Of a DNA stretch of 47,537 bases, positions 33,099 to 42,029 are shown piece after piece. The notes under the pieces were generated by a model. It was not told the origin of the DNA and did not search any database. It worked only from the letters and a program-made list of their open reading frames with translations. Each line of letters begins with the position of its first letter. Within the stretch, counting starts at the first letter, position 1. The stretch spans positions 1 through 47,537 of the forward strand of contig JADIMA010000066.1 of assembly GCA_017694945.1 (NCBI GenBank), read 5' to 3'. The stretch is from Candidatus Merdivivens pullicola (GTDB lineage Bacteria; Bacteroidota; Bacteroidia; Bacteroidales; UBA932). The position numbers were made by a program, and so were the translations under genes.

Positions 33099-33863
33099 TT
33101 ATTGTTTTTCTATATAGTCGAAAGTCGATAAAATATCAGCCTGGTGCTTGTGGACAACAACCGTAAGTTCAAAATGCGCGGCTTTCTTGCCATCGAGGGT
33201 ATGAACGCCCCAACCGTTTTTGTCGAGATATACATTGCGCTTTCCGGCATTCACCATCGGCTCAATGCATATTACCATACCGTCTCTTAACTTTACACCG
33301 TTACCTGGCTTTCCATAGTTTGGAACTCCCGGAGCCTCGTGCATGGTCTTGCCTATGCCGTGTCCTTCAAGTTCGCGTACTACTGAAAAACCGAAACTTT
33401 CAACATACGATTGCACCGCGTGTCCTATATCACCGGTGCGTTTCCCGTCTATGGCCTGCTCTATGCCCTTGTACAATGAAGCCTTGGTCACATCCAGGAG
33501 TTTGCGGTCTTCTTCGGATATCTCGCCGCAGGCGAAAGTATAGGCAGAATCGCCGCAATAACCCTTGTAGGAAGTGCCGCAGTCCACGGAAACCACATCG
33601 CCTTCTTTAAGTCTGTAGTCGGAAGGGAAACCATGGACTATGACATCATTCACCGAGATGCAAAGAGAGAATGGATATCCCTCATAGCCGAGGAAGCAAG
33701 GTACGGCGCCATGATCACGAATGAAAGTCTCTGCTATCCTATCCAACTCTAAAGTGGTCACACCAGGGATAACATGCTTGCCGACTTCCGCAAGTGTCTT
33801 GGATACGAGCAAGGCGTTTTCACGCATCAACTCAATTTCTTCCGCACTCTTCAATTTTATCAT
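33099..33863 (-). CDS. map: Methionine aminopeptidase type I
   Basis: A 254-residue M24A enzyme that removes initiator Met. Metal ligands are Asp94 (VDCGT), Asp105 (GDSAYTF), His168 (GHGIG), Glu201 (CIEPM) and Glu232 (AHFELT); His77 (VIVHGFP) binds substrate. No N-terminal SH3-binding or zinc-finger extension, so it is a type Ia enzyme. It lies between secY (23 bp) and infA, a position linking protein maturation to ribosome synthesis. Confidence 0.97.
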   Translation of the reverse strand: MIKLKSAEEIELMRENALLVSKTLAEVGKHVIPGVTTLELDRIAETFIRDHGAVPCFLGYEGYPFSLCISVNDVIVHGFPSDYRLKEGDVVSVDCGTSYKGYCGDSAYTFACGEISEEDRKLLDVTKASLYKGIEQAIDGKRTGDIGHAVQSYVESFGFSVVRELEGHGIGKTMHEAPGVPNYGKPGNGVKLRDGMVICIEPMVNAGKRNVYLDKNGWGVHTLDGKKAAHFELTVVVHKHQADILSTFDYIEKQ

Positions 33864-33886
33864 CTCTGCTCCTATATAAAATCAAT

Positions 33887-35227
33887 TTACATTCCGGAAC
33901 GTCCCTGCAGACGGCCGGTCTTCATAAGACCGTCATAGTGACGGCTCATAAGGTAGCCCTCGACCTGTGTAAGAGTATCGAGAACGACACCCACAAGAAT
34001 CAACAACGAAGTACCGCCGTAAAAACTTGCGAACTGGTTGTTAATACCCAATATTCTGGCAAATGCCGGAAGAATCGCCACCAGGGCGATGAATACTGAA
34101 CCCGGCAGAGTTATACGGTCCATAATGGAACCGATATACTCGGCTGTCTTCTTTCCCGGTTTTACACCAGGGATGAATCCGCCATTCTGCTTCATCTGCT
34201 CCGCAATCATCGATGGATTGATAGTCACTGAAGTATAGAACCACGTGAAGGCTATCACGAAGATTGCAAAGATGAAGTTATACCAGAAACCGTTGTAGTC
34301 ACCCATAACAGCTGCCAAACCTCTTGTAGCATCGAAACGACCGAAAATAAGAGGGAAAAGCATCAGAGCCTGGGCAAAGATGATAGGCATCACGCCGGCA
34401 GCATTGACCTTGAGAGGCAGATACTGGCGGACACCTCCATATTGTTTGTTGCCGACAATCCTCTTGGCGTACTGCACAGGAACTCTCCTTGTAGCCTGTA
34501 CGAGAGCGATTGTAGCGATGAATACGAAAAACAGGAGGACGAATTCGACAATAAGCAGAAGGGCGCCGCCGACATTTGCCGTAGAAAGCTTGGAACCGAA
34601 CTCGGCTACAAGCGCATACGGAAGCCTTGCGATGATACCCACCATGATTATTAACGAAATACCGTTACCTATACCCCTGTCTGTAATCCTCTCGCCGAGC
34701 CACATGACAAACATGGTACCGCCGATAAGGATGAGGGTAGCAAGGAAGTTATACCAGAACGACGACATTCCGAGGTTGTTGATTGCAAGGAATGCGGAAT
34801 CAGGAACCTGTGTATGGAGGTTTGCCATATAGGCAGGGCCCTGGATAAGGAGAATCACGATAGTGAGTACCCTGGTCATCTGGTTCATCTTCCTTCTTCC
34901 GCTTTCGCCTTCCTTCTGGAGCCTCTGGAAATAAGGCACCATCACTCCGAGGAGCTGGATGACGATGGACGCGGAGATATAAGGCATGACTCCGAGAGCG
35001 AATATCGAAGCATTACCGAAGGCACCTCCGGAAAACATGTTCAGCAAGCCCACGAGGCCTTCCGAAGATGTGCTCTGGAGAGTCGCCAACTGTGCCGGAT
35101 CGATTCCCGGAAGCACTATGAAACTTCCAAGACGATAAACCAACAGCAGAAGGAGGGTATAACCTATCCTCTTGCGGAGTTCTTCGATCCTGTAAATATT
35201 CTTGATTGTCTGGATCAATCTTCTCAT
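33887..35227 (-). CDS. secY: Protein translocase subunit SecY
   Basis: A 446-residue, ten-helix channel of the Sec translocon. Recognised by 'RIGYTLLLLLVYRLGSFIVLPG' helix 1, the plug region after it, 'GIGNGISLIIMVGIIARLP' (about 185-203), the cytosolic loop 'RRVPVQYAKR' (about 250) and 'GGFIPGVKPGKKTAEYI' (about 340-356), and helix 10 to 'QVEGYLMSRHYDGLMK'. It starts 10 bp after rplO. No adk gene follows, in contrast to many Firmicutes and actinobacteria. Confidence 0.97.
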   Translation of the reverse strand: MRRLIQTIKNIYRIEELRKRIGYTLLLLLVYRLGSFIVLPGIDPAQLATLQSTSSEGLVGLLNMFSGGAFGNASIFALGVMPYISASIVIQLLGVMVPYFQRLQKEGESGRRKMNQMTRVLTIVILLIQGPAYMANLHTQVPDSAFLAINNLGMSSFWYNFLATLILIGGTMFVMWLGERITDRGIGNGISLIIMVGIIARLPYALVAEFGSKLSTANVGGALLLIVEFVLLFFVFIATIALVQATRRVPVQYAKRIVGNKQYGGVRQYLPLKVNAAGVMPIIFAQALMLFPLIFGRFDATRGLAAVMGDYNGFWYNFIFAIFVIAFTWFYTSVTINPSMIAEQMKQNGGFIPGVKPGKKTAEYIGSIMDRITLPGSVFIALVAILPAFARILGINNQFASFYGGTSLLILVGVVLDTLTQVEGYLMSRHYDGLMKTGRLQGRSGM

Positions 35228-35237
35228 TATGCCTTGA

Positions 35238-35684
35238 TTAGATTGTTGTTACCTTTCCACCAGCCTTTTCAATCTTCTCAATAGCAGATTTTGAGAAGGC
35301 GTCGGCGGTCACATCGATTTTTACTGTAAGTTCGCCTGTTCCGAGAATCTTCACCAGTTCGTTCTTGGAAATGATCCTCTCGCTTATCAAGACTTCCCTG
35401 TCAATTACGGAAATATTCTTCGTTTCCGCAAGTTTCTGCAACCTGTTAACATTGACAGCTACATATTCAACCCTGTTGATATTGTTGAATCCGAATTTAG
35501 GAAGACGCCTCTGGATAGGCATCTGGCCTCCCTCGAAACCGATTTTACGCGAATAACCGGAACGCGACTGTGCTCCTTTGTGGCCACGGGTGGAAGTACC
35601 GCCATGTCCGGAGCCTTCGCCACGGCCTATCCTTTTTTCTCTGCCTTTAGAACCTGGAGCAGGTTGCAAATTGTGCAATTTCAT
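35238..35684 (-). CDS. rplO: 50S ribosomal protein L15
   Basis: A 148-residue late-assembly protein. 'LHNLQPAPGSKGREKRIGRG' and the Gly-rich 'GSGHGGTSTRGHKGAQSRSG' extension penetrate 23S rRNA; 'GFEGGQMPIQRRLPKFGF' and the C-terminal globular part 'AFSKSAIEKIEKAGGKV' are conserved. It is 18 bp after rpmD and 10 bp before secY. Confidence 0.97.
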   Translation of the reverse strand: MKLHNLQPAPGSKGREKRIGRGEGSGHGGTSTRGHKGAQSRSGYSRKIGFEGGQMPIQRRLPKFGFNNINRVEYVAVNVNRLQKLAETKNISVIDREVLISERIISKNELVKILGTGELTVKIDVTADAFSKSAIEKIEKAGGKVTTI

Positions 35685-35702
35685 TTATTTGTCCTCCTCT
35701 GT

Positions 35703-35882
35703 TTAGATTTCTTCAACTGTAACCAGATGGCGCACCTTTTCAATCTTGCCTGCTATTGACGGAGTAAGTTCCAGTTCAACGCTGTGGTGCATCCTGCGGA
35801 TACCAAGAGTTTCGAGATTGGCCCTCTGCCTCTTGGTCGCTCCGTTCTTGCTTTTAACTTGTGTAATCTTTACTTTAGCCAT
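35703..35882 (-). CDS. rpmD: 50S ribosomal protein L30
   Basis: A 59-residue L30 from MAKVKITQVKS; the frame allows two more codons upstream (35888), but the family starts here. 'TKRQRANLETLGIRRMHHSV' is the conserved core and 'GKIEKVRHLVTVEE' the end. It lies 13 bp after rpsE and 18 bp before rplO, its usual slot. Confidence 0.95.
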   Translation of the reverse strand: MAKVKITQVKSKNGATKRQRANLETLGIRRMHHSVELELTPSIAGKIEKVRHLVTVEEI

Positions 35883-35895
35883 TTCCAAGTCCTCC

Positions 35896-36414
35896 TTAAC
35901 CGTTAAATACTTTACTCATTGGAATACCACGGAGGCCGGCTACAGTATAAGCATCCCTCATCTCGGCAAGAGCCGCGATTGTGGCTTTCACAAGGTTGTG
36001 AGGGTTTGAAGAACCTTTCGATTTAGCAAGCACGTTACGGATACCTACAGACTCAAACACGGCACGCATTGCACCGCCGGCCTTTACTCCGGTACCAGGT
36101 GCAGCCGGTTTCATGAAAACACGCGCACCGCCGAATTTGAATTCTTGCTCGTGAGGAATGGTTCCATTGTAAACGGGAACTTTAACCAGATTCTTTTTAG
36201 CATCCTCGATGCCTTTGGAAATAGCCGTAGTCACCTCGTTGGCTTTACCGAGACCATAACCTACAACGCCTTTCTCGTCACCGACAACGACAATTGCGGC
36301 AAAGCTGAAGTGACGTCCGCCTTTGGTTACTTTGGTAACCCTCTGTATAGCGACCAGTCTGTCTTTCAATTCAAGCTCAGACGTCTTTACTCTCTTAACA
36401 TTAGTATTTGCCAT
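35896..36414 (-). CDS. rpsE: 30S ribosomal protein S5
   Basis: A 172-residue protein involved in decoding accuracy and mRNA unwinding at the entry site. The double-stranded RNA-binding-like domain '[20 protein letters not shown]' (about 17-36) and '[20 protein letters not shown]' (about 53-72) is followed by '[20 protein letters not shown]' and '[19 protein letters not shown]'. It starts 5 bp after rplR. Confidence 0.97.
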   Translation of the reverse strand: MANTNVKRVKTSELELKDRLVAIQRVTKVTKGGRHFSFAAIVVVGDEKGVVGYGLGKANEVTTAISKGIEDAKKNLVKVPVYNGTIPHEQEFKFGGARVFMKPAAPGTGVKAGGAMRAVFESVGIRNVLAKSKGSSNPHNLVKATIAALAEMRDAYTVAGLRGIPMSKVFNG

Positions 36415-36419
36415 ATTCT

Positions 36420-36782
36420 TTAGAAAATTAGACCGCCTTCACGGGCTGCGTCAGCTAAACTTTTAACTCTGCCATGATACAAGTAACCTCCCCTGTCGAA
36501 AGACACGGTAGTGATACCTTTTTCGATTGCGCGTTCCGCAATGGCCTTGCCTACTATGGCTGCTGTTTCCCTGCCGTTTTTCCCTGCACAAGCCTCAACG
36601 AGCTGCTTGTCCAAAGATGATGCGGAAGCAAGTGTATGTCCTTTAGTATCGTCGATAACCTGGACATATATCTGCTTGTTGCTTCTGAAGACTACCATCC
36701 TCGGCCTTTCAGGAGTACCGTTGATCACTTTGCGTATGCGGTAGTGTATTCTCTTTCTTCTTTCTATCTTACTAAGTGCCAT
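36420..36782 (-). CDS. rplR: 50S ribosomal protein L18
   Basis: A 120-residue protein that binds 5S rRNA together with L5 and L25. '[20 protein letters not shown]' is the basic N-terminus; '[20 protein letters not shown]', '[17 protein letters not shown]' and '[20 protein letters not shown]' complete the fold. It is 14 bp after rplF and 5 bp before rpsE. Confidence 0.97.
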   Translation of the reverse strand: MALSKIERRKRIHYRIRKVINGTPERPRMVVFRSNKQIYVQVIDDTKGHTLASASSLDKQLVEACAGKNGRETAAIVGKAIAERAIEKGITTVSFDRGGYLYHGRVKSLADAAREGGLIF

Positions 36783-36796
36783 AATATTGTCTCCTA

Positions 36797-37360
36797 TTAT
36801 TTAGCGCTGGCCGACTTACCGGCTTTACGACGAAGTTGTTCACCAACGAACTTGATACCCTTGCCCTTATAAGGTTCCGGCTTACGCAATGAGCGTATTT
36901 TCGCTGCAACTTCTCCGAGAAGCTGCTTGTCATAACTCTTAAGTACAAGTATCGGGTTCGCACCTTTCTTAACCGGCTCGGCCTCGGCCTTGATCTCTGG
37001 TGGAAGCATGAAATGTATGTCATGCGAATAACCCAGTGAGAATTCGAGAACCTGGCCCTTCACTTCAACGCGGTAACCTACACCGACAAATTCCTGTTTG
37101 ATTGTAAAGCCTTCCGAAACGCCCACAACCATGTTGTGTATCAAAGCACGGTAAAGTCCATGCATTGAACGGTGTTCAGGCTTATCGGTAGGACGGGACA
37201 ATGTAACAACGTTACCCTCAACCTTAACCGTAATGTCCGGATTTACTTGAAGGGACAACTCGGCTTTTTGAGGTCCTTTAACCTTTACCAGATTTTCAGG
37301 GCTTACCTCTACAGTAACCCCTGCTGGAAGGTGTACAGGCAATTTTCCTATTCTTGACAT
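36797..37360 (-). CDS. rplF: 50S ribosomal protein L6
   Basis: A 187-residue two-domain protein near the factor-binding region of 23S rRNA. '[20 protein letters not shown]' opens the first domain; '[20 protein letters not shown]' links the two; '[20 protein letters not shown]' (about 157-176) is the signature of the C-terminal domain. It lies 25 bp after rpsH. Confidence 0.97.
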   Translation of the reverse strand: MSRIGKLPVHLPAGVTVEVSPENLVKVKGPQKAELSLQVNPDITVKVEGNVVTLSRPTDKPEHRSMHGLYRALIHNMVVGVSEGFTIKQEFVGVGYRVEVKGQVLEFSLGYSHDIHFMLPPEIKAEAEPVKKGANPILVLKSYDKQLLGEVAAKIRSLRKPEPYKGKGIKFVGEQLRRKAGKSASAK

Positions 37361-37385
37361 TTTTCTTTATTTGTTAGATTAATAA

Positions 37386-37781
37386 TTAGTAAACGTAGCA
37401 TATCAACTCTCCGCCGACATTGAGTTCCTTAGCCTTCTTGTCGGTTATTACTCCCTTTGAGGTTGTAAGAATCGCGATACCCAGGCCATTGAGAATCCTT
37501 GGTAATTTCTCGACGGAAGAATAACGCCTCAGACCCGGGGTAGAAATCCTTGCAATCTTCTTGATAGCAGGTTTCTTTGTTTCCGGATGATACTTAAGGG
37601 CAATCTTTATAGTGTTGTAAGGAGTACCTTCAATCACTTTGTAGGTCAGAATGTAACCCTGGTCGAAGAGAATCTCGGTAATAGCGAGTTTCATCTTGGA
37701 AGAAGGGATTTCAACGACCTTGTGCCCTGCTGAATACGCATTGCGTATCCTTGTCAAATAATCTGCAATTGGATCAGTCAT
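37386..37781 (-). CDS. rpsH: 30S ribosomal protein S8
   Basis: A 131-residue 16S rRNA-binding assembly protein; in E. coli it represses the spc operon by binding near rplE. 'MTDPIADYLTRIRNAYSAGH' and the C-terminal 'GLGIAILTTSKGVITDKKAK' are diagnostic. It is preceded by the longest gap (77 bp) inside the block, between rpsN and rpsH. Confidence 0.97.
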   Translation of the reverse strand: MTDPIADYLTRIRNAYSAGHKVVEIPSSKMKLAITEILFDQGYILTYKVIEGTPYNTIKIALKYHPETKKPAIKKIARISTPGLRRYSSVEKLPRILNGLGIAILTTSKGVITDKKAKELNVGGELICYVY

Positions 37782-37858
37782 AATTTTTTAATTTGCAATA
37801 CCGACGCACTGCGCCCGATATCCAATGGTTAACAATATTTTAATTTAAAGTACAAATC

Positions 37859-38128
37859 TTACCAACTTGCCTTCTTTACGCCCGGAATGAGGCCGTTGCT
37901 TGCCATCTCGCGGAACTGAATCCTGCTGATTCCGAACTGGCGCATATAGCCTTTTGGACGGCCTGTAAGAGAACAACGGTTGTGAAGACGGCAAGGAGAC
38001 GAGTTCTTTGGAAGTTTGTCCAAAGCGGCCCAGTCGCCGGCTTCTTTGAGAGCCTTTCTCTTAGCAGCATATTTGGCCACCATCTTCGCGCGCTTAACTT
38101 CGCGGGCTTTCATTGATTCTTTTGCCAT
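37859..38128 (-). CDS. rpsN: 30S ribosomal protein S14, zinc-free form
   Basis: An 89-residue S14 from [15 protein letters not shown]; the frame is open a further 20 codons upstream into rplE, which is rejected because the family starts here and the extension overlaps rplE. There is no CxxC...CxxC zinc ribbon; the 89-residue length is the classical C-minus type. '[20 protein letters not shown]' and '[19 protein letters not shown]' are the signatures. The start is 10 bp after rplE. Confidence 0.96.
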   Translation of the reverse strand: MAKESMKAREVKRAKMVAKYAAKRKALKEAGDWAALDKLPKNSSPCRLHNRCSLTGRPKGYMRQFGISRIQFREMASNGLIPGVKKASW

Positions 38129-38138
38129 ATCCTTATTA

Positions 38139-38738
38139 TTAATTGTTATGTTTCTTGAAAGGCAGACCGAATTCACGGAGAAGCGCACGTGCCTCTTCGT
38201 CAGTCTTAGCCGTAGTCACAAAAGTAATCTCCATTCCGAGAACCTTGGTAATCTTGTCAATATCAATTTCAGGGAAAATGATCTGCTCCTTGATACCAAG
38301 TGTATAGTTTCCTTTACCGTCGAAATTCTCAGCGATACCGTTGAAGTCACGGATACGCGGAAGTGAAACGGCGATAAGCCTTTCAAGGAACTCGTACATC
38401 TTTGCCGAACGAAGGGTAACCTTCACGCCGATAGGAGTGCCCTTGCGGAGTTTGAAGTTGGATATATCCTTCCTTGACAAAGTCTGCACTGCCTTCTGTC
38501 CTGTAATCAATGAAAGTTCCTGCTGCGCAACCTCGACGAGTTTTTTGTCCTGGGTTCCGCTGCCGATACCCTGGTTGATGCTTATCTTCACCAGTTTAGG
38601 GCACTGCATTATGGTAGAGTATGAAAACTCTTTCATCAATACAGGGACGATCTCTTCTCTATATTTTTTCTGCATGGTAGGGACATATCCCTTTGCAGGC
38701 GCTGCTTGCTGAGCGACTGTAGTAGTTTTCTTTGCCAT
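38139..38738 (-). CDS. rplE: 50S ribosomal protein L5
   Basis: A 199-residue 5S rRNA-binding protein. An N-terminal extension of about 16 residues ([16 protein letters not shown]) precedes the canonical start '[20 protein letters not shown]'. '[20 protein letters not shown]', '[20 protein letters not shown]' and '[20 protein letters not shown]' are conserved. Its start codon overlaps the rplX stop by one base (TAATG), indicating coupled translation. Confidence 0.97.
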   Translation of the reverse strand: MAKKTTTVAQQAAPAKGYVPTMQKKYREEIVPVLMKEFSYSTIMQCPKLVKISINQGIGSGTQDKKLVEVAQQELSLITGQKAVQTLSRKDISNFKLRKGTPIGVKVTLRSAKMYEFLERLIAVSLPRIRDFNGIAENFDGKGNYTLGIKEQIIFPEIDIDKITKVLGMEITFVTTAKTDEEARALLREFGLPFKKHNN

Positions 38739-39058
38739 TACTTAATCTCCTCTCCAGATTTTTTAGCATAACGAACCAACTTGCCATTCTCACCAATACG
38801 GCGTCCAATCCTTGTCGGCACTCCCTTTACAGGGTCGATAGGATTGAGATTGGAGATATGGATGCTTCCCTCTTTCTTGATAATACCGCCCTGAGGGTTT
38901 TTCGGACTAGGCTTTGTGTGCTTGCTGATCATGCGAACACCTTCAACGATAGCACGCTCTTTCTCCGGGAAAACCTCAAGCACCTTTCCAGTCTTGCCTT
39001 TGTCATTACCGGAATTGACATATACCATGTCACCTTTTTTGATATGTAATTTTCTCAT
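38738..39058 (-). CDS. rplX: 50S ribosomal protein L24
   Basis: A 106-residue assembly initiator of the 50S subunit with a KOW motif: '[20 protein letters not shown]' (about 4-23) followed by '[20 protein letters not shown]'. It is 14 bp after rplN and overlaps rplE by one base. Confidence 0.96.
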   Translation of the reverse strand: MRKLHIKKGDMVYVNSGNDKGKTGKVLEVFPEKERAIVEGVRMISKHTKPSPKNPQGGIIKKEGSIHISNLNPIDPVKGVPTRIGRRIGENGKLVRYAKKSGEEIK

Positions 39059-39072
39059 AACTATATCCTCAA

Positions 39073-39438
39073 TTAAAGTACTTCAGGTGCCAAAGAGACG
39101 ATTTTCATATAATTTTCCCTCAATTCCCTGGCTACCGGCCCGAAAATACGGGTACCGCGAACTTCGCCCTGGTTATTGAGCAACACGCAGGCATTGTCAT
39201 CGAAACGGATATAAGAACCGTCCGCCCTGCGGATTTCCTTCTTTGTACGTACTACGACTGCCTTGGACACGCTGCCTTTCTTCGCATCGCCTCCCGGTAT
39301 AGCGCTCTTAACAGCGACTACTATCTTGTCGCCAACTCTAGCATAACGGCGGCGGGTACCACCCAGAACACGGATGCAAAGGACTTCCTTTGCGCCGCTG
39401 TTGTCTGCCACCTGTAAACGTGTTTCCTGCTGTATCAT
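39073..39438 (-). CDS. rplN: 50S ribosomal protein L14
   Basis: A 121-residue protein at the subunit interface. '[20 protein letters not shown]', '[20 protein letters not shown]' and '[20 protein letters not shown]' with 'GPVARELR' cover the signature. It starts 2 bp after rpsQ. Confidence 0.97.
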   Translation of the reverse strand: MIQQETRLQVADNSGAKEVLCIRVLGGTRRRYARVGDKIVVAVKSAIPGGDAKKGSVSKAVVVRTKKEIRRADGSYIRFDDNACVLLNNQGEVRGTRIFGPVARELRENYMKIVSLAPEVL

Positions 39439-39440
39439 TA

Positions 39441-39695
39441 CTACTTAACTTTTTCAACGATTTCTACTAATCTCCAGCACTTTGTCTTACTCAAAGGACG
39501 GGTCTCCATGATACGGACAGTATCACCTTCACTGCACTCGTTCTTCTCGTCATGTGCCACGAATTTTGTTGTCTTGTTTACGAATTTACCGTAAATAGGG
39601 TGCTTCACTTTCCTGTGGACAGCGACAACTATGGATTTGTCCATCTTGTTGCTGACAACTATTCCTACTCGTTCTTTACGAAGATTCCTTTCCAT
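39441..39695 (-). CDS. rpsQ: 30S ribosomal protein S17
   Basis: An 84-residue OB-fold 16S rRNA-binding protein. The Met at 39695 ([20 protein letters not shown]) is preferred over one two codons earlier (39701). '[20 protein letters not shown]' and '[20 protein letters not shown]' are the conserved segments. It lies between rpmC and rplN. Confidence 0.96.
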   Translation of the reverse strand: MERNLRKERVGIVVSNKMDKSIVVAVHRKVKHPIYGKFVNKTTKFVAHDEKNECSEGDTVRIMETRPLSKTKCWRLVEIVEKVK

Positions 39696-39709
39696 TTCCA
39701 AATCTTTTT

Positions 39710-39904
39710 TTAGTTCTGTTTTTCTTTCTCGGTAAGAATCGTCAGCATGCGGGCGATGTCTTTCCTGAGTTTCTTAATCTTGGAGTTGTCCTCAAGGGGA
39801 GAAATGGCATGATTCAACTTCATGGTAACGAGTTCGGATTTAGCGGACTCGATACGGTCGCGCAAGTCTGCTACAGACATATCACGAATTTCTGCTGGTT
39901 TCAT
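39710..39904 (-). CDS. rpmC: 50S ribosomal protein L29
   Basis: A 64-residue two-helix protein at the exit tunnel rim, a docking point for trigger factor and SRP. '[20 protein letters not shown]' and '[19 protein letters not shown]' mark the two helices. It is 17 bp after rplP. Confidence 0.95.
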   Translation of the reverse strand: MKPAEIRDMSVADLRDRIESAKSELVTMKLNHAISPLEDNSKIKKLRKDIARMLTILTEKEKQN

Positions 39905-39921
39905 TCTTCTACCTCTTTTAA

Positions 39922-40341
39922 TTATTCAACATAATCCCTGCGGACAACGAACTTCGTAATAACCGGAAGTTTCTGGGCGCCAAGACGGAGAGCCTCTTTT
40001 GCCACCTCCATGGGAACGCCTTCCGCTTCAATCAGAATACGGCCCGGGGTAACCGGAGCCACGAACCCCTCAGGGTTACCTTTACCTTTACCCATACGCA
40101 CTTCGGCAGGTTTCTTGGTATAAGGTTTGTCAGGGAAAATCCTAATCCAAATCTTACCCTCACGCTTCATGTAACGCACTACGGCCTGACGGGCAGCCTC
40201 AATCTGCTGGCCTGTCAGCCAGCAACTCTCAAGAGTCTTTATACCGAAAGAACCGAACGCAAGCTGGTTGCCCCTCTGGGCAAGTCCTTTCATGCGGCCT
40301 TTCTGCTGCCTCCTGAATTTTGTTTTCTTTGGTTGTAACAT
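39922..40341 (-). CDS. rplP: 50S ribosomal protein L16, first gene of the ribosomal block
   Basis: A 139-residue protein that positions A-site tRNA. '[20 protein letters not shown]', '[20 protein letters not shown]', '[20 protein letters not shown]' and '[20 protein letters not shown]' are diagnostic. Normally rpsC lies directly upstream in the S10 operon; here a 264-bp non-coding stretch with a promoter precedes rplP and the next gene is on the other strand. Confidence 0.97.
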   Translation of the reverse strand: MLQPKKTKFRRQQKGRMKGLAQRGNQLAFGSFGIKTLESCWLTGQQIEAARQAVVRYMKREGKIWIRIFPDKPYTKKPAEVRMGKGKGNPEGFVAPVTPGRILIEAEGVPMEVAKEALRLGAQKLPVITKFVVRRDYVE

Positions 40342-40411
40342 CTCTCTATTACTTTAATTAACTTTCTATTATTCAATGAATTACACACTTTAATGCACAA
40401 TTCAAGGGTTG

Positions 40412-40441
40412 CAAAGTTACGAAAAAATCGTGAAATACAAA
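40412..40441 (-). promoter_or_regulatory. Promoter of the rplP-rplQ(-glnA) operon
   Basis: On the minus strand TTTG (40438-40441), 18 bp, then TAACTTTG (40412-40419), an excellent Bacteroidetes promoter. The transcript would start near 40405, leaving a leader of about 64 bases before rplP. It lies in an AT-rich 264-bp gap, the rest of which (40442-40605) holds only AT-rich DNA and the divergent -7 element. Confidence 0.7.
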
Positions 40442-40610
40442 TTTTTTTACAACTATTTTTCAAATTTTGGTACAAAAAAAATTAATATTAAAAACAGTAT
40501 TTTCAGCACATTACAGATATATAAAAAATATTTTCGGTACGGTTTTGGTATAAAAAGGACATCTTTGAGAAAAAATCGGCCTGCAAAGAAGAACATAATG
40601 AGTTCTTGCA

Positions 40611-40618
40611 TATTTTTG
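40611..40618 (+). promoter_or_regulatory. -7 promoter element of the DUF4294 gene
   Basis: TATTTTTG matches TAnnTTTG and lies 24 bases before the ATG at 40642. The earlier in-frame ATG at 40606 overlaps the element and is unlikely as the start. Confidence 0.45.
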
Positions 40619-40641
40619 CAACCGGAATGCACAAATACGAA

Positions 40642-41343
40642 ATGAAAAGACATCAGACCATACCGTTATTTTTCACAGCACTGCTCGCAATGCTATTACT
40701 ATATACGGCAGAGTGCCCCGCCCAGAACCCGAAAGGAACAGCCTCGCAGGAGAAGGAGCGGCGCATGGCATATTATGTAGAAAAGAACGGGGACACCGTA
40801 TATTACGGGACAATAGAAGGAGCGAAAATATATGCAAAGATTCCGAAACAGAGAGGCACCTACTGGAGAAGATATTACAGGGATGTGCAAAACTTCGGAA
40901 AGACATACCCGTACGCACTGATGGCCAAGCAGATACTCATGGAGACAGACAGCACCATATTTTCAGAAGACTTCAGCCGGATACAGCGCGAACGTTTCAT
41001 ACGCAGCGTGGAAAAGGATCTGTTCGCCAGATTCGAGAAGCCCCTCAGAAGCATGACCGTCAGCCAGGGAAAAATGCTGATGAAACTTATAGACCGGGAA
41101 GTGGGAATCACCTCCTATAATATTATTAAGGACTACAAGGGAGGGCTGACAGCCGGATTCTGGCAGGGCGTCGCCAAACTTTTCGGTTCGGATCTGAAAA
41201 AGCCGTATGACAAGGACGGAGAAGACGCACGGCTGGAAGAACTCGTTGAAATATGGAATGCAGGGGAATACGAAGCCCTTTATTATTCGTTGTTCTGGAA
41301 ATACCCCGACTTCATCCCTGAAGAGTTCTCGAAACAGAGATAG
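40642..41343 (+). CDS. DUF4294 domain protein, exported
   Basis: A 233-residue protein from MKRHQTIPLFF (starts at 40606 and 40627 are also possible in frame). A signal peptide ('TIPLFFTALLAMLLLYTAEC', ending near CPAQ) precedes the DUF4294 domain, about residues 40-190: 'YYVEKNGDTVYYGTIEGAKI', 'RRYYRDVQNFGKTYPYALMA', 'MLMKLIDREVGITSYNIIKD' and 'GFWQGVAKLFGSDLKKPYDK'. The family is confined to Bacteroidetes and has no known function. Its last 61 bp overlap the 3' end of the convergent lpxH-like gene. Confidence 0.82.
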   Translation: MKRHQTIPLFFTALLAMLLLYTAECPAQNPKGTASQEKERRMAYYVEKNGDTVYYGTIEGAKIYAKIPKQRGTYWRRYYRDVQNFGKTYPYALMAKQILMETDSTIFSEDFSRIQRERFIRSVEKDLFARFEKPLRSMTVSQGKMLMKLIDREVGITSYNIIKDYKGGLTAGFWQGVAKLFGSDLKKPYDKDGEDARLEELVEIWNAGEYEALYYSLFWKYPDFIPEEFSKQR

Positions 41344-42029
41344 TGCCTTCCGTGTATCCAGTCCCCGAGGACAAACAGCTCCCCGCCGCTATCGACAGGC
41401 ATCCTGGCCTCGCAATGATAATGGCCGAAAACATAGTAGTCGATGCCTCCGTTCATGACGCCGAACGAATCCGCGAACTTGTACAGCGGCTCTTCCTTGC
41501 CCTTGAACACATATTCCTCCCCACGTGCGAGCCTGTTGTTCCTCGACCAGTTGCAGCCTATACGGAAGGCCACCCACGGATGAAGCATCGAAAAGGCAGT
41601 CTGGGCTATTGCATTATGAAAAATCCCGCGTAAAAACTTATAGCCACGGTCTCCGGGACCCAGGCCGTCTCCGTGGCCGAGACAGAATTTCTTGCCGCCT
41701 ATATTCACTATGAAAGGCTGGTCGAGAGGAATCATGCCAATCTCGTCCCTGAAATAACTGTATGTCCACACATCATGATTGCCCTGGAAAAAACTCACCT
41801 TCACCCCTCTGTCAACCAGAGCGGCCAGAGCCCCCAGAAGACGCACATAACCGCGCGGAACCACATCCCTATACTCGTACCAGAAATCCCAGATGTCGCC
41901 AAGCAGATACAGCGCATCCGTATCTTCGGGAAGAGACCTTACAAAAGCCGTAAAATCTTTCTCTCGCTGCTTCGGAGAGGCTACATTCAGACCGAGATGC
42001 ACATCGGCGACAAAAAAGGTTTTTCCCAT
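41283..42029 (-). CDS. lpxH: UDP-2,3-diacylglucosamine diphosphatase-like phosphoesterase (LpxH family)
   Basis: A 248-residue calcineurin-like phosphoesterase. Metal ligands are visible as Asp9 and His11 (FVADVHLG), Asp45 (LGDIWDFW), Asn84-His85 (GNHD), His119 (LGHGDGLGPGD) and the C-terminal 'VFGHYHCEA' histidines. LpxH cleaves UDP-2,3-diacylglucosamine to lipid X in lipid A synthesis at the inner membrane. The placement next to uppP, another lipid-pyrophosphate enzyme, supports an envelope role. The start overlaps the uppP stop by one base. Other phosphoesterases of this fold are possible but less likely. Confidence 0.88.
   Translation of the reverse strand: MGKTFFVADVHLGLNVASPKQREKDFTAFVRSLPEDTDALYLLGDIWDFWYEYRDVVPRGYVRLLGALAALVDRGVKVSFFQGNHDVWTYSYFRDEIGMIPLDQPFIVNIGGKKFCLGHGDGLGPGDRGYKFLRGIFHNAIAQTAFSMLHPWVAFRIGCNWSRNNRLARGEEYVFKGKEEPLYKFADSFGVMNGGIDYYVFGHYHCEARMPVDSGGELFVLGDWIHGRHYLCFENSSGMKSGYFQNNE

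Noticed and set aside
38129..38188. Twenty-codon N-terminal extension of rpsN
   Set aside because: It lies inside rplE and is not part of the S14 family; MAKESMK at 38128 is the canonical start.
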